This document shows positions 23,674-35,325 of a stretch of 64,000 bases of DNA, piece by piece. Source of the DNA: Chimonanthus salicifolius (Eukaryota > Streptophyta > Magnoliopsida > Laurales > Calycanthaceae); assembly GCA_013350335.1 (NCBI GenBank), contig CM023535.1, forward strand, positions 30,660,991 to 30,724,990. The letters run 5' to 3'. A program made the position numbers and the translations under genes. The notes below the pieces were generated by a model, which was not told the origin of the DNA, ran no database searches, and saw nothing but the letters and a program-made list of their open reading frames with translations. Each line of letters opens with the position of its first letter. Position 1 is the first letter of the stretch.

Positions 23674-26600
23674 TGTAACGCCCCACCCTTTTTCACTTGC
23701 TAAGCTTTCAGTAAATCAAAGTCTATTTTTTTTTATAATAGAGTGAACAAGGGCGGGACGTCACGACGCGGGCTAAGTCTGAACTTCTAAAGTCCGACCC
23801 TTAACTGGCCAACCCTATGTGTGCATGGACTAAGTCCATGAAAACCGTTCACACATAACAATATACACATGCGGATTAAAATCATAACTGCGGAATTATA
23901 ATAGAACCTAGTTCTATTCCATTTCAGATAGCAAAGTGCATCAAGTCTTTAATCATAATTAAAGTTAGCTCAATTATCCAAATAAACATCCAACCATAGC
24001 AAACCATCTAAATTATTACATGTCCGAAGTCTAGTTACTCAAATTACAAGTCCATAAGTAACTTAATAAAATATAATCCAATCACATATCCAAGCTCCTA
24101 TGCTTGTCCCGTTTCGCGTTCATCGTTCTCCTTATTCCCTTTATCATCCACTAGGTTAGAAGTAGGACGTTAGAACAATGTGCCCAGTAGGTATTCCAAT
24201 TAGGGCTAACAAATGGTTAGTACAAAACATATATAATAATATCATAATGTCAAAACCATATAAACCATGCCATGTAATGATGTCAAATACAATGAATCCC
24301 ACCCATCACAAGTACATATAAGTACCCCCACATAGGTCTTTCGGACGCCCCGACGGAGTGTGGCCCCTCCGGTTTGTTCCTGATGGAAAAACACATCAAG
24401 GTATCCCACATAGGTTTTTCGGTCTCCCCGACGGAGTGTGGCCCCTCCGGTTACATATCCTTCACCCCATGCCATGCATGAGATGCCGATGAAACACATG
24501 TTATTTTATATAATAAACATAGCATTAAAACTCACAATTGAAACATATCTTTTTCAACATAAATTCATCAAATAAGATAAAAACATTGTACATAAACCCA
24601 TGGTTTCAAAGAGGTGGAATCCTACCAATGACCACTAACGTGTCCTTGCGCTTTCGTCTGGTAACCGCTCACGATCGTACACACCTTGTGAGGTCCCGTT
24701 ACCTTATAATACAACAATCAATTAAAACCATGTTCCATTTGATTTCCTATTATGTTTAAGTCCATAAACCATTCCTCATGGGGTTCGGCCATACACCATG
24801 GCCGAATCCATGGTCTATCATTTTCACACTTATTTACCACATTGCCATTGGTCTAATCTTTAGTTAATATTTCATTCATTTTAATCTGCCATACATAGAC
24901 CCTTTGTCCGCCAAATAATTCCCATGGGGTTCGGCCATACACCATGGCCGAACCCATGGTCCATTAATTCACTTAATTACAATATTGCCATTATACCTAT
25001 CCATAACCAAAATATTCCAAAAACGATCCATACATAGTTCTTTAATCCAAATACATGATCCATTAAATAGTTCATGGGGTTCGGCCATGCACCATGCCCG
25101 AATCTTATGTCCATCATTTTCACCTATTTACAACTTTGCCATTGATTCCATCAACTTATGTTTGGGTTCCAAAACATAGGTCCATTCATTTATTTACTAC
25201 GCCAAGTCCAAGAGTGATCCATACATAATTCATTCACCATTTACATGACTTATAATCTTAGGTCCATAAATTTAGACATTACATGCATGGATCCACCAAT
25301 GAGGGACCCATTAAAAATTACTTCATGGGGTTCGGCCATACACCATGGCCGAACCCTATGATGTCTAACTTTCTAATTATATCAATTCCCATTCTTGAAT
25401 CCATAAATCAAGGTTCCTTCCCTTTTTATCCAAAAGTCCATAATTAGAAACTTTCTAATTTAATAACCATCCTCCATGGGGTCCGTAATCTTCTCTTTTA
25501 AATGCAATCAAAACATCATAACCCTCCATGGTTTTCATGATCCAATTGCATCTAAAACCATAAAACCTTCTATCCATTTAAAATAAATCATAAATAACCT
25601 TTCCTATCATTTTCCATGATCTACATACATGAACATAATTCCATAATTATTTATGGGGTTCGGCCATACTCCATGGCCGAACCCATGGTCTAAGGATCTT
25701 CACCAAAAACATCCATTAAAACCCTTTAACATCTTTAATAACATTGCATCGTTTTCATCCCTCAAAAATCCATTAAACATAACCAATTTTCCTCCATGGG
25801 GTTCGGCCCTTCATCATGGCTGAACCTTATGGTTCATCAACTTCTCTTAAACCATTTAAACCCATATGAATTTATTAACCAACTCCCATAGTTTTCATCA
25901 TTAAAAATCCATACATTAAACTATGTCTTTCCGTGGGGGTCGGCCATGCACCATGGCCGAACCCTATGGTCCATCCTTTCCATTAAAACTCCATAATTAT
26001 TCCCTCAATTTTCTTCCATGGGGTTCGGCCATACACCATGGCCGAACCCTATGGTTCCTTTCTTTAAACAAAACTATCGAAATTACTTACTGGTTCCGCG
26101 ACTCCTCCGGTTTTCCTTCGCTTGTTCTTGCTCTTCCAATCCTTTTCTTCCTTGCACACTTGTTGGTTGCCCTCTCCTTCTCTTGATATGCCGTGCGCCC
26201 CTTGGTCTTGCTGCTGCCTCTCTTTGAATGAGTATGCCGTGCACACCACCTTCCTTCCTTTCTTTTATAAAACCTCTACTTGGTGCCAACTTAGAAGGTG
26301 CTGAGATAGCAATTGCCGTGCGCCCCTCTCTTATGTAATACTCTCAATCGGTCCTACATATTTTTAGAAAATGCCGAGCCCTTCATTTAGCAATTCCCCT
26401 TAGTGCCGTTTCTAATCAAAAAAGGACTCCTTTTAGCGCATCTCATGGGTTGCGCACAACTCCTATATGGCAAGGCAATCCTATCTTTATTTGGACATCT
26501 TCTTTATTTAGCAATTCCCCGAATATCACTCTTAATCAAGGGAAATGACTCCTTTTAAAAATACTCCAACACATCATGCGCATATCTCATACACGGCCAA

Positions 26601-26894
26601 TGTAATCTTTATTTAATTTTTAGACATCTTCTTGGATATGCAAATCTAATATTCGGCCGTGCACAATATCCCATTCCTAGTCTCTTTATGCTCATAATAA
26701 TTAATTATAGACATAATGCATTACTAATTTAATTAAGCCCCATTTAATTCTATTGAAACCATTTCCACAATCCGTTGGGTCTTAATTGGGCAACGACCCA
26801 ACACTTTACCCATATAAGGTCCATATCTAATAATTCACAAATTAAATGGGTAATTTTCATATATATTAATAACTTGAAAATCCAGGGTGTTACA
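23674..26894 (-). mobile_element. Solo Tekay-type LTR (3221 bp), target duplication CTAGT
   Basis: Flanked by CTAGT at 23669-23673 and 26895-26899, with ends TGTAACGCCCC and GGGTGTTACA. In LTR orientation: donor-like GTAAGT (complement of 26085-26090) after GGAGGAGTCGCGG; eight palindromes or near-palindromes between 26050 and 24779; a two-unit cassette (24332-24462); branch-like TCTAAC; acceptor ending at 24151; leader hairpins (about 23768-23870). A solo LTR forms when the two LTRs of an element recombine and lose the interior. Confidence 0.93.
24332..24462 (-). repeat. Tandem cassette of solo LTR 23674-26894 (two units)
   Basis: Two copies of a unit containing CCCCGACGGAGTGTGGCCCC, separated by a CTGATGG/CATCAAG hairpin-like link. 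It lies between the conserved CATGCCATGCATGAGATG motif and the branch-acceptor block, where the other LTR families carry their own repeats. Confidence 0.75.
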
Positions 26895-27175
26895 CTAGTA
26901 TGTACCGACCCCTCGGCGAAAGGCTGAAACGGCCCATCATGGTCAACGACTCTTCGATAAAGACTTATAAGTTCTGGAACTTAGAACTCAGGTGGACTCA
27001 AGAAAACAGACATATCGATAATACAGACCGGCCGAGAGTACCAGGACCGACACCATGATAAAGGGCGACAGGTCGTTCTGCGTAAGAGTAGTTTCTGGAC
27101 TTGAAATTCTGTCAGCATGGTGTTGCCCCAGATCGAGCCTCTTTTGTGGACCGACCTCTCGATGCCATGACTGTC
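26895..27175 (+). repeat. Sirevirus 3' LTR, second piece
   Basis: Begins with the right CTAGT duplication. 27058-27175 closely matches 13517-13630 of the 5' LTR. It is interrupted at 27176 by E3; CTGTC at 27171-27175 would be the left target duplication of E3. Confidence 0.8.
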
Positions 27176-27206
27176 TGTAACACCCCAATTTCTCAATAAT
27201 ATGAAT

Positions 27207-30200
27207 TGTAAGGTCTCGGAATTTTGGAATTAATATAAATGTGAATATTATTTATTTTAATGATGGAAATTAGAAAATTGGTGGAGTAAATGGTAAATGG
27301 GCCAAAAATTGGATAAAGGCCCAAGTGTGGCCCAATAGACTATGTTTGGATTTAAATTTATTTAAATGGGTCAAGAATGGTCAAATTGGGTCAAATACCC
27401 ATTTGGGACCCAATGGGTCAAGATGGGTATGCTCCAAGGTAAATGGGCTAGATGGAAATGTAATTGGGCCATAGGCCCAATGGTGATCCATTTAGAGTGG
27501 GCTTAATGAAATTCAATCACCCTAAGTAATTTGGAATTAAACAATGGTGGTGTGGCCAAGTGGGACCCACCTCCACCTCATCAAGTGAGGTGGCATGTGG
27601 GCCAAGGTTTGGTGGGGCCGACCACCATGGTTGAATTAGTCAACCATGGGTGGATTCATAGAAGGAAGTTAAGAAATGGAATTAAATTAGGTGGGAACTA
27701 ATTAACCTAAGGTAATTAGTTAATTTATTAAATGATTAAAATAATCAAATGAGGGTCAAATGGTCAAAAAAAAATGGAAAACCAAATGCCATCTTATCTT
27801 AAGGCATCAAAAAACGTTGGCTCACCATAAAGCATAAAAATCCCATGAGGTTGGTGGGCATTAAATGTGGAGTGTAAGTTACACCACCACATGAGATAAG
27901 CCTTATCTTGTTTTCCCATTCTCATTTTCACTAACTCCATCTCTTGCACTCTCTCATGGCCGTTCCACTCTAAGAAAAAAAAAAAGAGGAGAAGAAAATT
28001 AAGGAAGAAAAGAGAAGAGCTCAAGGAGAGGAAGAAAAGGTTGGACCACCATCTCAAGGTAAAGATCTTGAGACATTTTTCCATCTCCATCCTCTTCCCT
28101 CTCTCAATTCAAACCTAACATGGCTGATTTTAAGGTTGGGAGTTGCCACCCTTGATCAAAGATCTTGACCTATAAAAGATCAAGAAGAAAGAGAGAGGAG
28201 GCTACGGAGACCGACGGGAGCGGCGGAAATCGGAGGAGACGTCGGATAGTGAGTATTTCTTAACTAAAAGAATTTTGGATTTTAGGGTTTAAGAAATGGA
28301 ATTTATTTTTGTGAAATTAATGGTGGATAGGTGATTTTATACTATGGAATTTAGATACATTAAATGGAAGGGTGGAAGATGGAGAAAACCCTAAATGGGT
28401 GAATTAGGGTTAGGGTAAGAAATTGGAAAAATATATTGTGTGCATTGTGTAATTAAATTATTAAGCATGGAATTATGTGGAATTGGAAGGTAATGTGTGA
28501 TTTTCTTAGGGTTTTAAGGTATGGAGGACATTGTGTAATTTAATTATGTAAAAATGGAAGCACGGAGAATGTTAATGATTTTAGGGTTTTAAAATGATTA
28601 AATGTAGCTAATTTTTGAAAAAAGTTTTTATGATGGAATCCATGGATGAATGTAAATATTTTAATGGCCTCAAAAGTGGTGGATGAAGGTGAATGTTTTT
28701 ATGTCTTGAATATCACCTATGAATGATGAATCAAGTATTTTGGAACCATGAAGAATGAATGGAATAAGGGCTAAGTTAATGGACTCAATTATGGTGAAGA
28801 ATGATAGTTTTAAAAGCATGATGTAAAATCCCTCATGGGAGGATTCATTTTGGGCCTAAGTAATGTAAATAGGTCCAATGAAAGATAAGGAAAAGACATC
28901 ATGGGTTCGACCATGGTGTATGGCCGAACCCATGACTCATATGAGAACCATTTTATGGTCCAAGATTAGGGTTTATGTAAATGATTAAATGAATGGGGAT
29001 GAAGTCAATTAAGTGGCTGATTTTAATAATTCTATGATATGGTTGATGGGTCACTAATGGATGTAGGTTATAGATCAAGTATGGACTTAATTATACATGG
29101 ATTAAATGAATGATTAAACATAGGAGAGGTAGTGGCAAAACCGTAATTAATGACCCATTTGTAGGTCATGCTATGGGCTAAGTTTAGGATCTATGTCCAT
29201 GCATTAATGAGGCTAAGTTGAGGGCTAATTCTTGATAATCTTATAACTTAGTTAATGATCATATGACATGGTTAATGGTACATAAATGGATCTAAGTTTG
29301 TGATAAGTTAGGGACTTAATCGTGGATAAAATATGGACTGATTTGGTACTGTATAATAAGGTATCGGGACATCGCAAACGGTGCGCGATTGGCGACCGGA
29401 ATTATAAGACGAAAACGAAAAAGGACGCGAGTCGGTATTCGGTAGGATTCCTACCTTTTTGTAAGCCATGGATTGTGTGATGGTTTCATTGATTTATTTT
29501 GGGAATTTTATGGTTTATTTTATGATGAGTTTTAAATCATGGTTTATGTATCTTATATGGCATAATGCAAGATTATGAGTTATATGCTAAGTTATGAAGG
29601 CTATATTATGACTATGGAATATACATATTACATAGCATAATGCATTACATCTCATGCATGGCATGGGCAGAAAAAAATAAACAAACCGGAGTCCATGCTC
29701 CGTCGGGGCGACCGAGAACAGGCATGGGGACACCTTGACGAGGCTTTGCCGTCAAGGGGGATATTTTACGATTGGACAGATCTTGACGAGGTTTTTCCGT
29801 CAAGAGGGATATGACAGTATATGGCAGGAATGATGGGTGGGATTCATAACATTGACACCCATGGCATATCATTTACTTATATTTTAGTATATGGTGGTTT
29901 ATAGTTTTCATTGTGTTATTATCTGTATACGGTTATTACTAACCCATGTGCTAGCCCTACTCGGAATCCTACTGGGCGCGTTGTTCTAACGCCCTACTTC
30001 TACCCTAGCTGACAATGCAGGAGATGGCGGACCGGAAGGGCGAGACGGAAGCCAAGCTTAGGAGCTTGGGGAGGCGGATTAATTATTTTGTTGTACTTTA
30101 TTTTGGAAAAGATGTATTTGTATAGTTAGCTTGTCGGAAATGTAATAATTTAGGTAGTTTGCTATGTTTAGGTATTATTTTGGATAATACAGTATAATGG

Positions 30201-30478
30201 CATTTTCGTAATTAATTGGGTATTTCTTCCCTGCTATCTGAATAACTGGTAGGATAGTTCTATGATCATCCGCATTTATTTTTATGTTCCGTGAGCTTAC
30301 TTGCTACGCGTGAACCGTACTCGTGGACTTATGTTCCACGCACGCGTAGGGTTGGCCAGTTAAGGGCCGGGCTTTAGAAGCTCGGAACTTAACTCGCGTC
30401 GTGACGTCCGCGCCCTTTGTCACTTTAAAAAAAAAAAAATGTACTCTGATTTTACGGTGAAAAGGGGCGGGCGTTACA
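27207..30478 (+). mobile_element. Solo Tekay-type LTR (3272 bp), target duplication TGAAT, mosaic
   Basis: TGAAT flanks both sides (27202-27206 and 30479-30483). From about 28600 to the end it is nearly identical to the reverse complement of the E1 LTR; for instance 29645-29872 matches 7387-7614 throughout. The first 1.4 kb is clearly more diverged from E1. It carries donor-like GTGAGT (28249-28254), one palindrome (28903-28936), paired CTTGACG hairpins (about 29725-29807), branch-like TTCTAACG, acceptor CTACCCTAG ending at 30008 and leader hairpins (30303-30395). Confidence 0.93.
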
Positions 30479-31599
30479 TGAATATTTACGAAAATGCCAT
30501 TGGATTGGTGAATTTAATAAATGTGATTGTAAATGAGAAAATGGTGGGGCCCATTGTTCAAATTAAGACCATATGAACATATTATAAGGGCCAATTTATC
30601 ATGAATGGGTAATGAACATCAAATTGGGTCAATATGGTTAATTGGGTCAAAGGACACAATTGGGACCCAATGGGTCATAATATACTTGTTTGACCATTGG
30701 GTGAGCCCAAATTTAATGGGGTTAAGCTGAATTGATTGTAAATTAAGTGGAGCATAAATGGGTAGGCTTGATGCAAATGGGTAAACCACATTCAAAGGGG
30801 CTAAACCACTCATAATTGGGTCTAGGCGTTAATTGGGTCAATAAGCTAAATGGGGACCCAATTGGTCGTGTTGACCATGTTGACCATGGTTGACCGTGTG
30901 GACCCTTGAGTGATCTCAATTGTGAGTCAAATCAGGTTGAGTTGGAGCTGGAATGAGTTGCATTTAAATTAAATGGTTGAGTTGACTCAAGTGTAATAAA
31001 TGAATGGCAATTAATGTGGTGAGTTAAGCCATTGAGTTGGGGTGAGTTAAAATGGAAATCAATGAGGTCTTATTTCCATTGAGTCAAATGGAATATGAGG
31101 AGGTGCCTTGGTCTCAAACAAACCAAAACAAGTCCCACACGTTGGGGACTTGTAATGGTAATTTCCATGTACATGGTTAAATGGAATTGAATGGGAATGA
31201 GATAAGATTACATGGGGACCTGAGAGGATGCATTGGTTGGTGCCAAGGGGTGCCTTGGTTGGCACCAAATATCCCATTGGTTTGATCAAGGTTTGATGAG
31301 GATTAATGAGAGGAGAGGGGGCTGTTAAACAAAAACAACAAACAACCTCATTTGGCCTAATTTTATTCCAAAGAAAGCCTTAGAATTACATCTTCTTTCT
31401 CTCCCTCAAGAACACCCCTCCTTGGCCAAACCAGCATTGGTGTTTCTCACCATTGATCAAGCACTGATTCGGCTAGAAGCTAAGGAAGAAGGAAGGAAGC
31501 AAGAGGGAAGCAAAGAGCAAAGGCAAGAAGAAAGGCTTGGAGAAATTGGTAAGAATTTCCATACAATTTTGTTGAATAAATTAGATTAAATAGAACATG

Positions 31600-32935
31600 A
31601 ATTGGCCATGGAATGGCCGAATTCATCAAGGACCCAAACCTTGGTTAAAGGTTGTTTAAAGTGGTAAAAAGATATCATTGGGTTCGGCCACTTTGGATGG
31701 CCGAACCCCATGAGATTTATTTGGGTGTTTTGATGGTTTTTGGAGGCTAAAAACCATGCAAAAATTATGGAGAATTATATGTGTTTAAGATGCAAGATAA
31801 AGGATTATAAATCATGGATTTGGATGTCATGATTTGGCCATGAATGGCCGAATTCATCAAGGGTCTAAACCTCGGGTAAAGGTGGTATAAATTGATAAAA
31901 TGGATCATTGGGTTCGGCCACCTTGGATGGCCGAACCCCATGAAATTGTTTTGGTATTTGGTTGGTTTTTGAAAGGTAAAAACCATGTAATATTATGCTG
32001 ATTTTTACATGTTTTAATGAGACATAAAATATATGTTTAAGAGGACCAAATCATGGACATAGGGTTCAGCCACCTTGGATGGCCGAACCCCATGAAAGTG
32101 TTGGATAATTTGGTGTGGTTTTTGGAGAGATAAAACCATACCAGTGGTGGAGAATTTTTATGTGATTTAAATGAAAATAGGGTTGCTGTTTTGGGTTGGC
32201 CATTGGATGGCTAAACCATATGGTTCTTATGATTAAAGGGTAGGGCTTAAGTTAAGAACACATGGTGGAATCATTGAACCAAGGGAACCATTGGGTTTGG
32301 CCATGTGTATGGCCGAACCCCATGGGCCATTTTATATGGATTTAAAGGATGGAAAGGATGGTGAGTTATATGGACTGTTTTGTTGAATTAAAGGGTTTCA
32401 AACTTGAAGATCATGGAACAATATGAAGTATTTAAAAAGGGATCTAAGTGAACACTTTGACAAGACATAGGTCGGCCATTTCATGGCCGAACCATGGGGT
32501 TACTATGGCTAAGTTATGACATAGAGATTCAAATGTGAAAGCCATAGGGTTTGGCCATATGTATGGCCGAACCCCATGGGCCATGGCTATGGGTTTTATG
32601 AATCAATTTCATGGAAATAATTGGTGGTTTTAATGTTTAAGCATGATATAATTATGTATTGGTAGCAATGGCAGTTTTGTGAATAAGGGTAATCATCAAG
32701 AGTTGAAAGACGGGATCCAAGTAAATAAGTGAGGCTCGGCCAAGGTGTATGACCGAACCCCACTTATAAATATTTTTGGATATTAATTTTAATGGACTGT
32801 TTTAATGAAGCTAATGGATGGAATTATTAAATCAAGGGACTTGATTTGGGGACTTTAAAACAATGACAAAAATAGGAAATAGAGACCAAACTTAGATGAT
32901 GAGGTTCGGCCATGTTGTATGGCCGAACCCCATCC
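31600..32935 (+). repeat. Palindrome array of E3 5' LTR
   Basis: About eleven inverted repeats of the GGTTCGGCCAT/ATGGCCGAACC type, for example 31680-31709, 31910-31939, 32542-32579 and 32903-32932. Arms are 11-17 bp and loops 4-7 bp. Some arms show C-to-T changes, such as TTTGGCC for TTCGGCC at 32542, where the 3' LTR copy (about 52103) keeps the C. Confidence 0.85.
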
Positions 32936-33230
32936 AAATGAATTATGGGATTAAAGTTGATTCATGGTTTATGTGAATAAGGTGACGGATCTCTTTGATG
33001 GCACACTAGTCATGAACGGGTGACGCTTGGAAGGAACGGATACTTAAGCGAATTTTCAGTAGGTTTCCTACCAACTTGTAACCACTATGATGATTGGTTT
33101 TATCATGATTTGATAAGATATGTTGTTATTACTATTATGCTTCAATTGGTTTTTGAATCATGAGATTTATTTACATGCTTCATATATTCATTGGCATCTC
33201 ATGCATGGACATGGGATGATGATTATGGAA

Positions 33231-33390
33231 AGCCTCCTTAGGCGATGAGGGTCCCGCCAGGAGGAATGTTATAATGATGAGAGCCACATTGGTCTCCTTA
33301 GGCGATGAGGGTCCCGCCAGGAGAAATACTTTGATGATGAGAGCCATATCGGCCTCCTTAGGCGATGAGGGTCCCGCCAGGAGGAATATC
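33231..33390 (+). repeat. 60-bp tandem cassette of E3 5' LTR (2.6 copies)
   Basis: Units start at about 33231, 33291 and 33351. Each contains CTCCTTAGGCG and CGCCAGGAG, complementary arms around ATGAGGGTC, so each unit can fold into a hairpin. Spaced like a CRISPR array at first glance, but it lies inside a plant LTR and the spacers are repeats too. Confidence 0.85.
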
Positions 33391-34131
33391 ATCAACATGA
33401 AATGAAAGAGTAATGTGACTTACCTTGACGATGAGAGTCTTGTCAAGTGATGGCTATGTATTTGTGTGATGGGAGAGACTCATTACATGTGCATACATAC
33501 ATAGCATTGATTTATCTGTTTTTGATTACCATATATACTATGTTATATGCATGATATATATACTAACCATGTGGTAGCCCTAATCGGAAATCCTACAGGG
33601 CGCGTTGATCTAACGCCCTAATTCTATCCTTAGAGGATAATGCAAGAAAAGGAAAAGGGAAAGAGAAGGTCGTGGACCTGGAGGGGAGCCAAGCTTAAGC
33701 GCTTGAATGATGATTGGGATTTCTATATTACTGTCTTTTGAATTACATTTTTATGGTCATGTAATAGCTAGTAAACTTTGCTATGGTTCGAGAACTGTTT
33801 GATGAACCTTGATTTGGTATAAGTCGTTTATAATGGATGACCTGTGCTTTGCTATCTAAGAATGTATGGTTAACTTAAGATTGATTATATTCCGCATCAG
33901 TTTAGTTTCGCAATTAGTTATTGTTATTCCGCATGTTTTAACTTAGTTCCATGTGTGGTTTGTCTTTCATGGGTTTAGTCCATGCTCACATGGGTGGCCA
34001 ATTAAGGGTCGGACTTGGGTAGTCCGGACTTAGCTCGCGTCGTGACGTCGTCTGCCCTCTTCTGGTGTTGTTATATTATTATTATAAAAAAAATTAGACT
34101 CTGAATCTCGGAAAGGGTGGGGCGTTACAGT

Positions 34132-34143
34132 TGGTATCAGAGC
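34132..34143 (+). promoter_or_regulatory. E3 primer binding site, initiator-Met tRNA type
   Basis: TGGTATCAGAGC two bases after the LTR end TTACA, as in E1. Confidence 0.93.
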
Positions 34144-34570
34144 GAAACGGGAAGTTGAATCATCGAAGTAAGATTAAGACGGTTTCATGTCTCACTGACA
34201 GATAAGAATCCCAACTGACCGACTCCTCGAAGTCCACTGACTGGGGGCCGGATTAATTTACTTCGAGTGACTCAGACTGAACAATCAATCTGAGAACGAC
34301 AATGAAAGATAGCAAAGTAAAGTACAGTCATCATAACTGGACATATCAAACGTAGCAAAGTAGGATGCACTCCCCTGATATTCCCACACTGAGAAACAAA
34401 CAACAGGAATTTAGAGATTTTCCCAAAAACAAAAGAAAACAAAGTGTGAAGATTTGGCAATTTCCCCAAACACAATGCATGATATGATATATAAGAAATT
34501 TCCCGAAACCTAGATTGGTTTTATTAGAACTTCTGTTGATTATTTATGAGTTCTATGTTATGATACAGAT
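34144..34570 (+). other. E3 leader upstream of the extra reading frame
   Basis: Homologous to the E1 leader for much of its length, with shared AAGTAAGATTAAGACGG and GGGGGCCGG segments. No supported reading frame. It leads to the ATG at 34571. Confidence 0.65.
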
Positions 34571-35107
34571 ATGTTGAGTAACGTGGAGTACACGGAATTG
34601 TGGGATAAAGGAACCCTTAGCTGTCCAATAGACTTGGTGTCTGCTTCCAACAACTCCAGCTTGGAAGTTAACGTGGACTTTCAGGAGGAACCTCACGAGG
34701 AAGATGAAGTGGACCTAGCACTTTTTCCGGAGGATCTTATGGAAGATATTCCTTGGATAATGGAACCTCTCGAGGAAATTGAAGAGGATCTAGCACCTTT
34801 TCCGGAGGATCCTATGGAAGATGTTCCTATAATAATAGAATTGGTTGGAGAGATAGATCCTGACTATATGTGCGAGTTGTACAACCAAGACGGGCACAGT
34901 TGTATGTATTTTCTTCACCCTCTAGACATTGTCTGCCCGGCTTGTGGACTTCATGGGCACGGAGAGGCAAGGACTAATTGTCCTTACATTGGAGGACCAG
35001 GGACAATACCCTGCTTGACATGTGGAGTACTGGGTCACATGTCGATGACATGCCCTGAGAGTTACTTTAAGTTCGCTGATGATGCAGGATCTTCCACGGA
35101 AGATTAG
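34571..35107 (+). CDS. Extra E3 protein: acidic, duplicated segment, two CCHC-like zinc knuckles (178 aa)
   Basis: An uninterrupted frame between the primer site and gag. Residues 45-69 and 70-94 form a degenerate tandem duplication (shared FPED and MED-P wording), strongly acidic. The C-terminal half has CPACGLHGHGEARTNC (C122, C125, H130, C137; CX2CX4HX6C, a non-standard last spacing) and CLTCGVLGHMSMTC (C148, C151, H156, C161; a perfect CX2CX4HX4C knuckle), then an acidic tail. E1 has no such frame between its primer site and gag. The knuckles suggest nucleic acid binding, possibly RNA packaging or regulation, but the role is unknown. It stayed open while gag-pol next to it has six lesions; given its length that could be chance. 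It could also be a duplicated gag nucleocapsid piece or a captured host exon. Confidence 0.7.
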   Translation: MLSNVEYTELWDKGTLSCPIDLVSASNNSSLEVNVDFQEEPHEEDEVDLALFPEDLMEDIPWIMEPLEEIEEDLAPFPEDPMEDVPIIIELVGEIDPDYMCELYNQDGHSCMYFLHPLDIVCPACGLHGHGEARTNCPYIGGPGTIPCLTCGVLGHMSMTCPESYFKFADDAGSSTED

Positions 35108-35325
35108 GTTAAGGGTTAGAAAGAAAAGTGAAAGGAAAGGGGAATATTTTGTAAGGGTGCATTTTGTTCTTTATAGGGTTTGTTTTAATCCTACCAACCC
35201 TTTTACAAAGATGGAATATGAATATATATAAAATATGCAATTTTATGATTCTATGAGGATTTATGGCATTTAATGTATGTTGCGAACAAAACTAAGCCAA
35301 TAATGTTTTCATGAATTAGGGAAAG

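Larger units (their letters stand above)
27176..34129 (+). repeat. E3 5' LTR (about 3.68 kb after removing nested LTR)
   Basis: The first 31 bp are 27176-27206; the rest resumes at 30479 after the nested solo LTR. Contents after the join: purine-rich segment ending GGAGAAATTG then donor-like GTAAGA (31549-31554); eleven palindromes or diverged forms between 31600 and 32935; GTAGGTTTCCTACC (about 33059); a three-unit cassette (33231-33390); GTTGATCTAACGCCC branch-like site; TATCCTTAG acceptor-like site ending at 33633; leader hairpins (33950-34055); terminal GGGGCGTTACA. Confidence 0.9.

Noticed and set aside
26018..26227. Recurrent short frames containing GFGH-WPNPMV peptides
   Set aside because: They are translations of the GGTTCGGCCAT palindrome in one frame and have no protein-level support.
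28171..28178. TATAAAAG as promoter of solo LTR 27207-30478
   Set aside because: The corresponding place in the closely related E1 LTR has no TATA motif, and the site is only about 75 bp from the donor-like site, so I did not annotate it.
33231..33390. CRISPR-like spacing of a repeated unit
   Set aside because: The intervals between the conserved motifs are themselves repeats, the array is inside a retrotransposon LTR, and the window is plant DNA.
34571..35107. A captured host zinc-finger gene
   Set aside because: The knuckles could equally come from retroelement nucleocapsid; without a host homolog the capture claim is unsupported.
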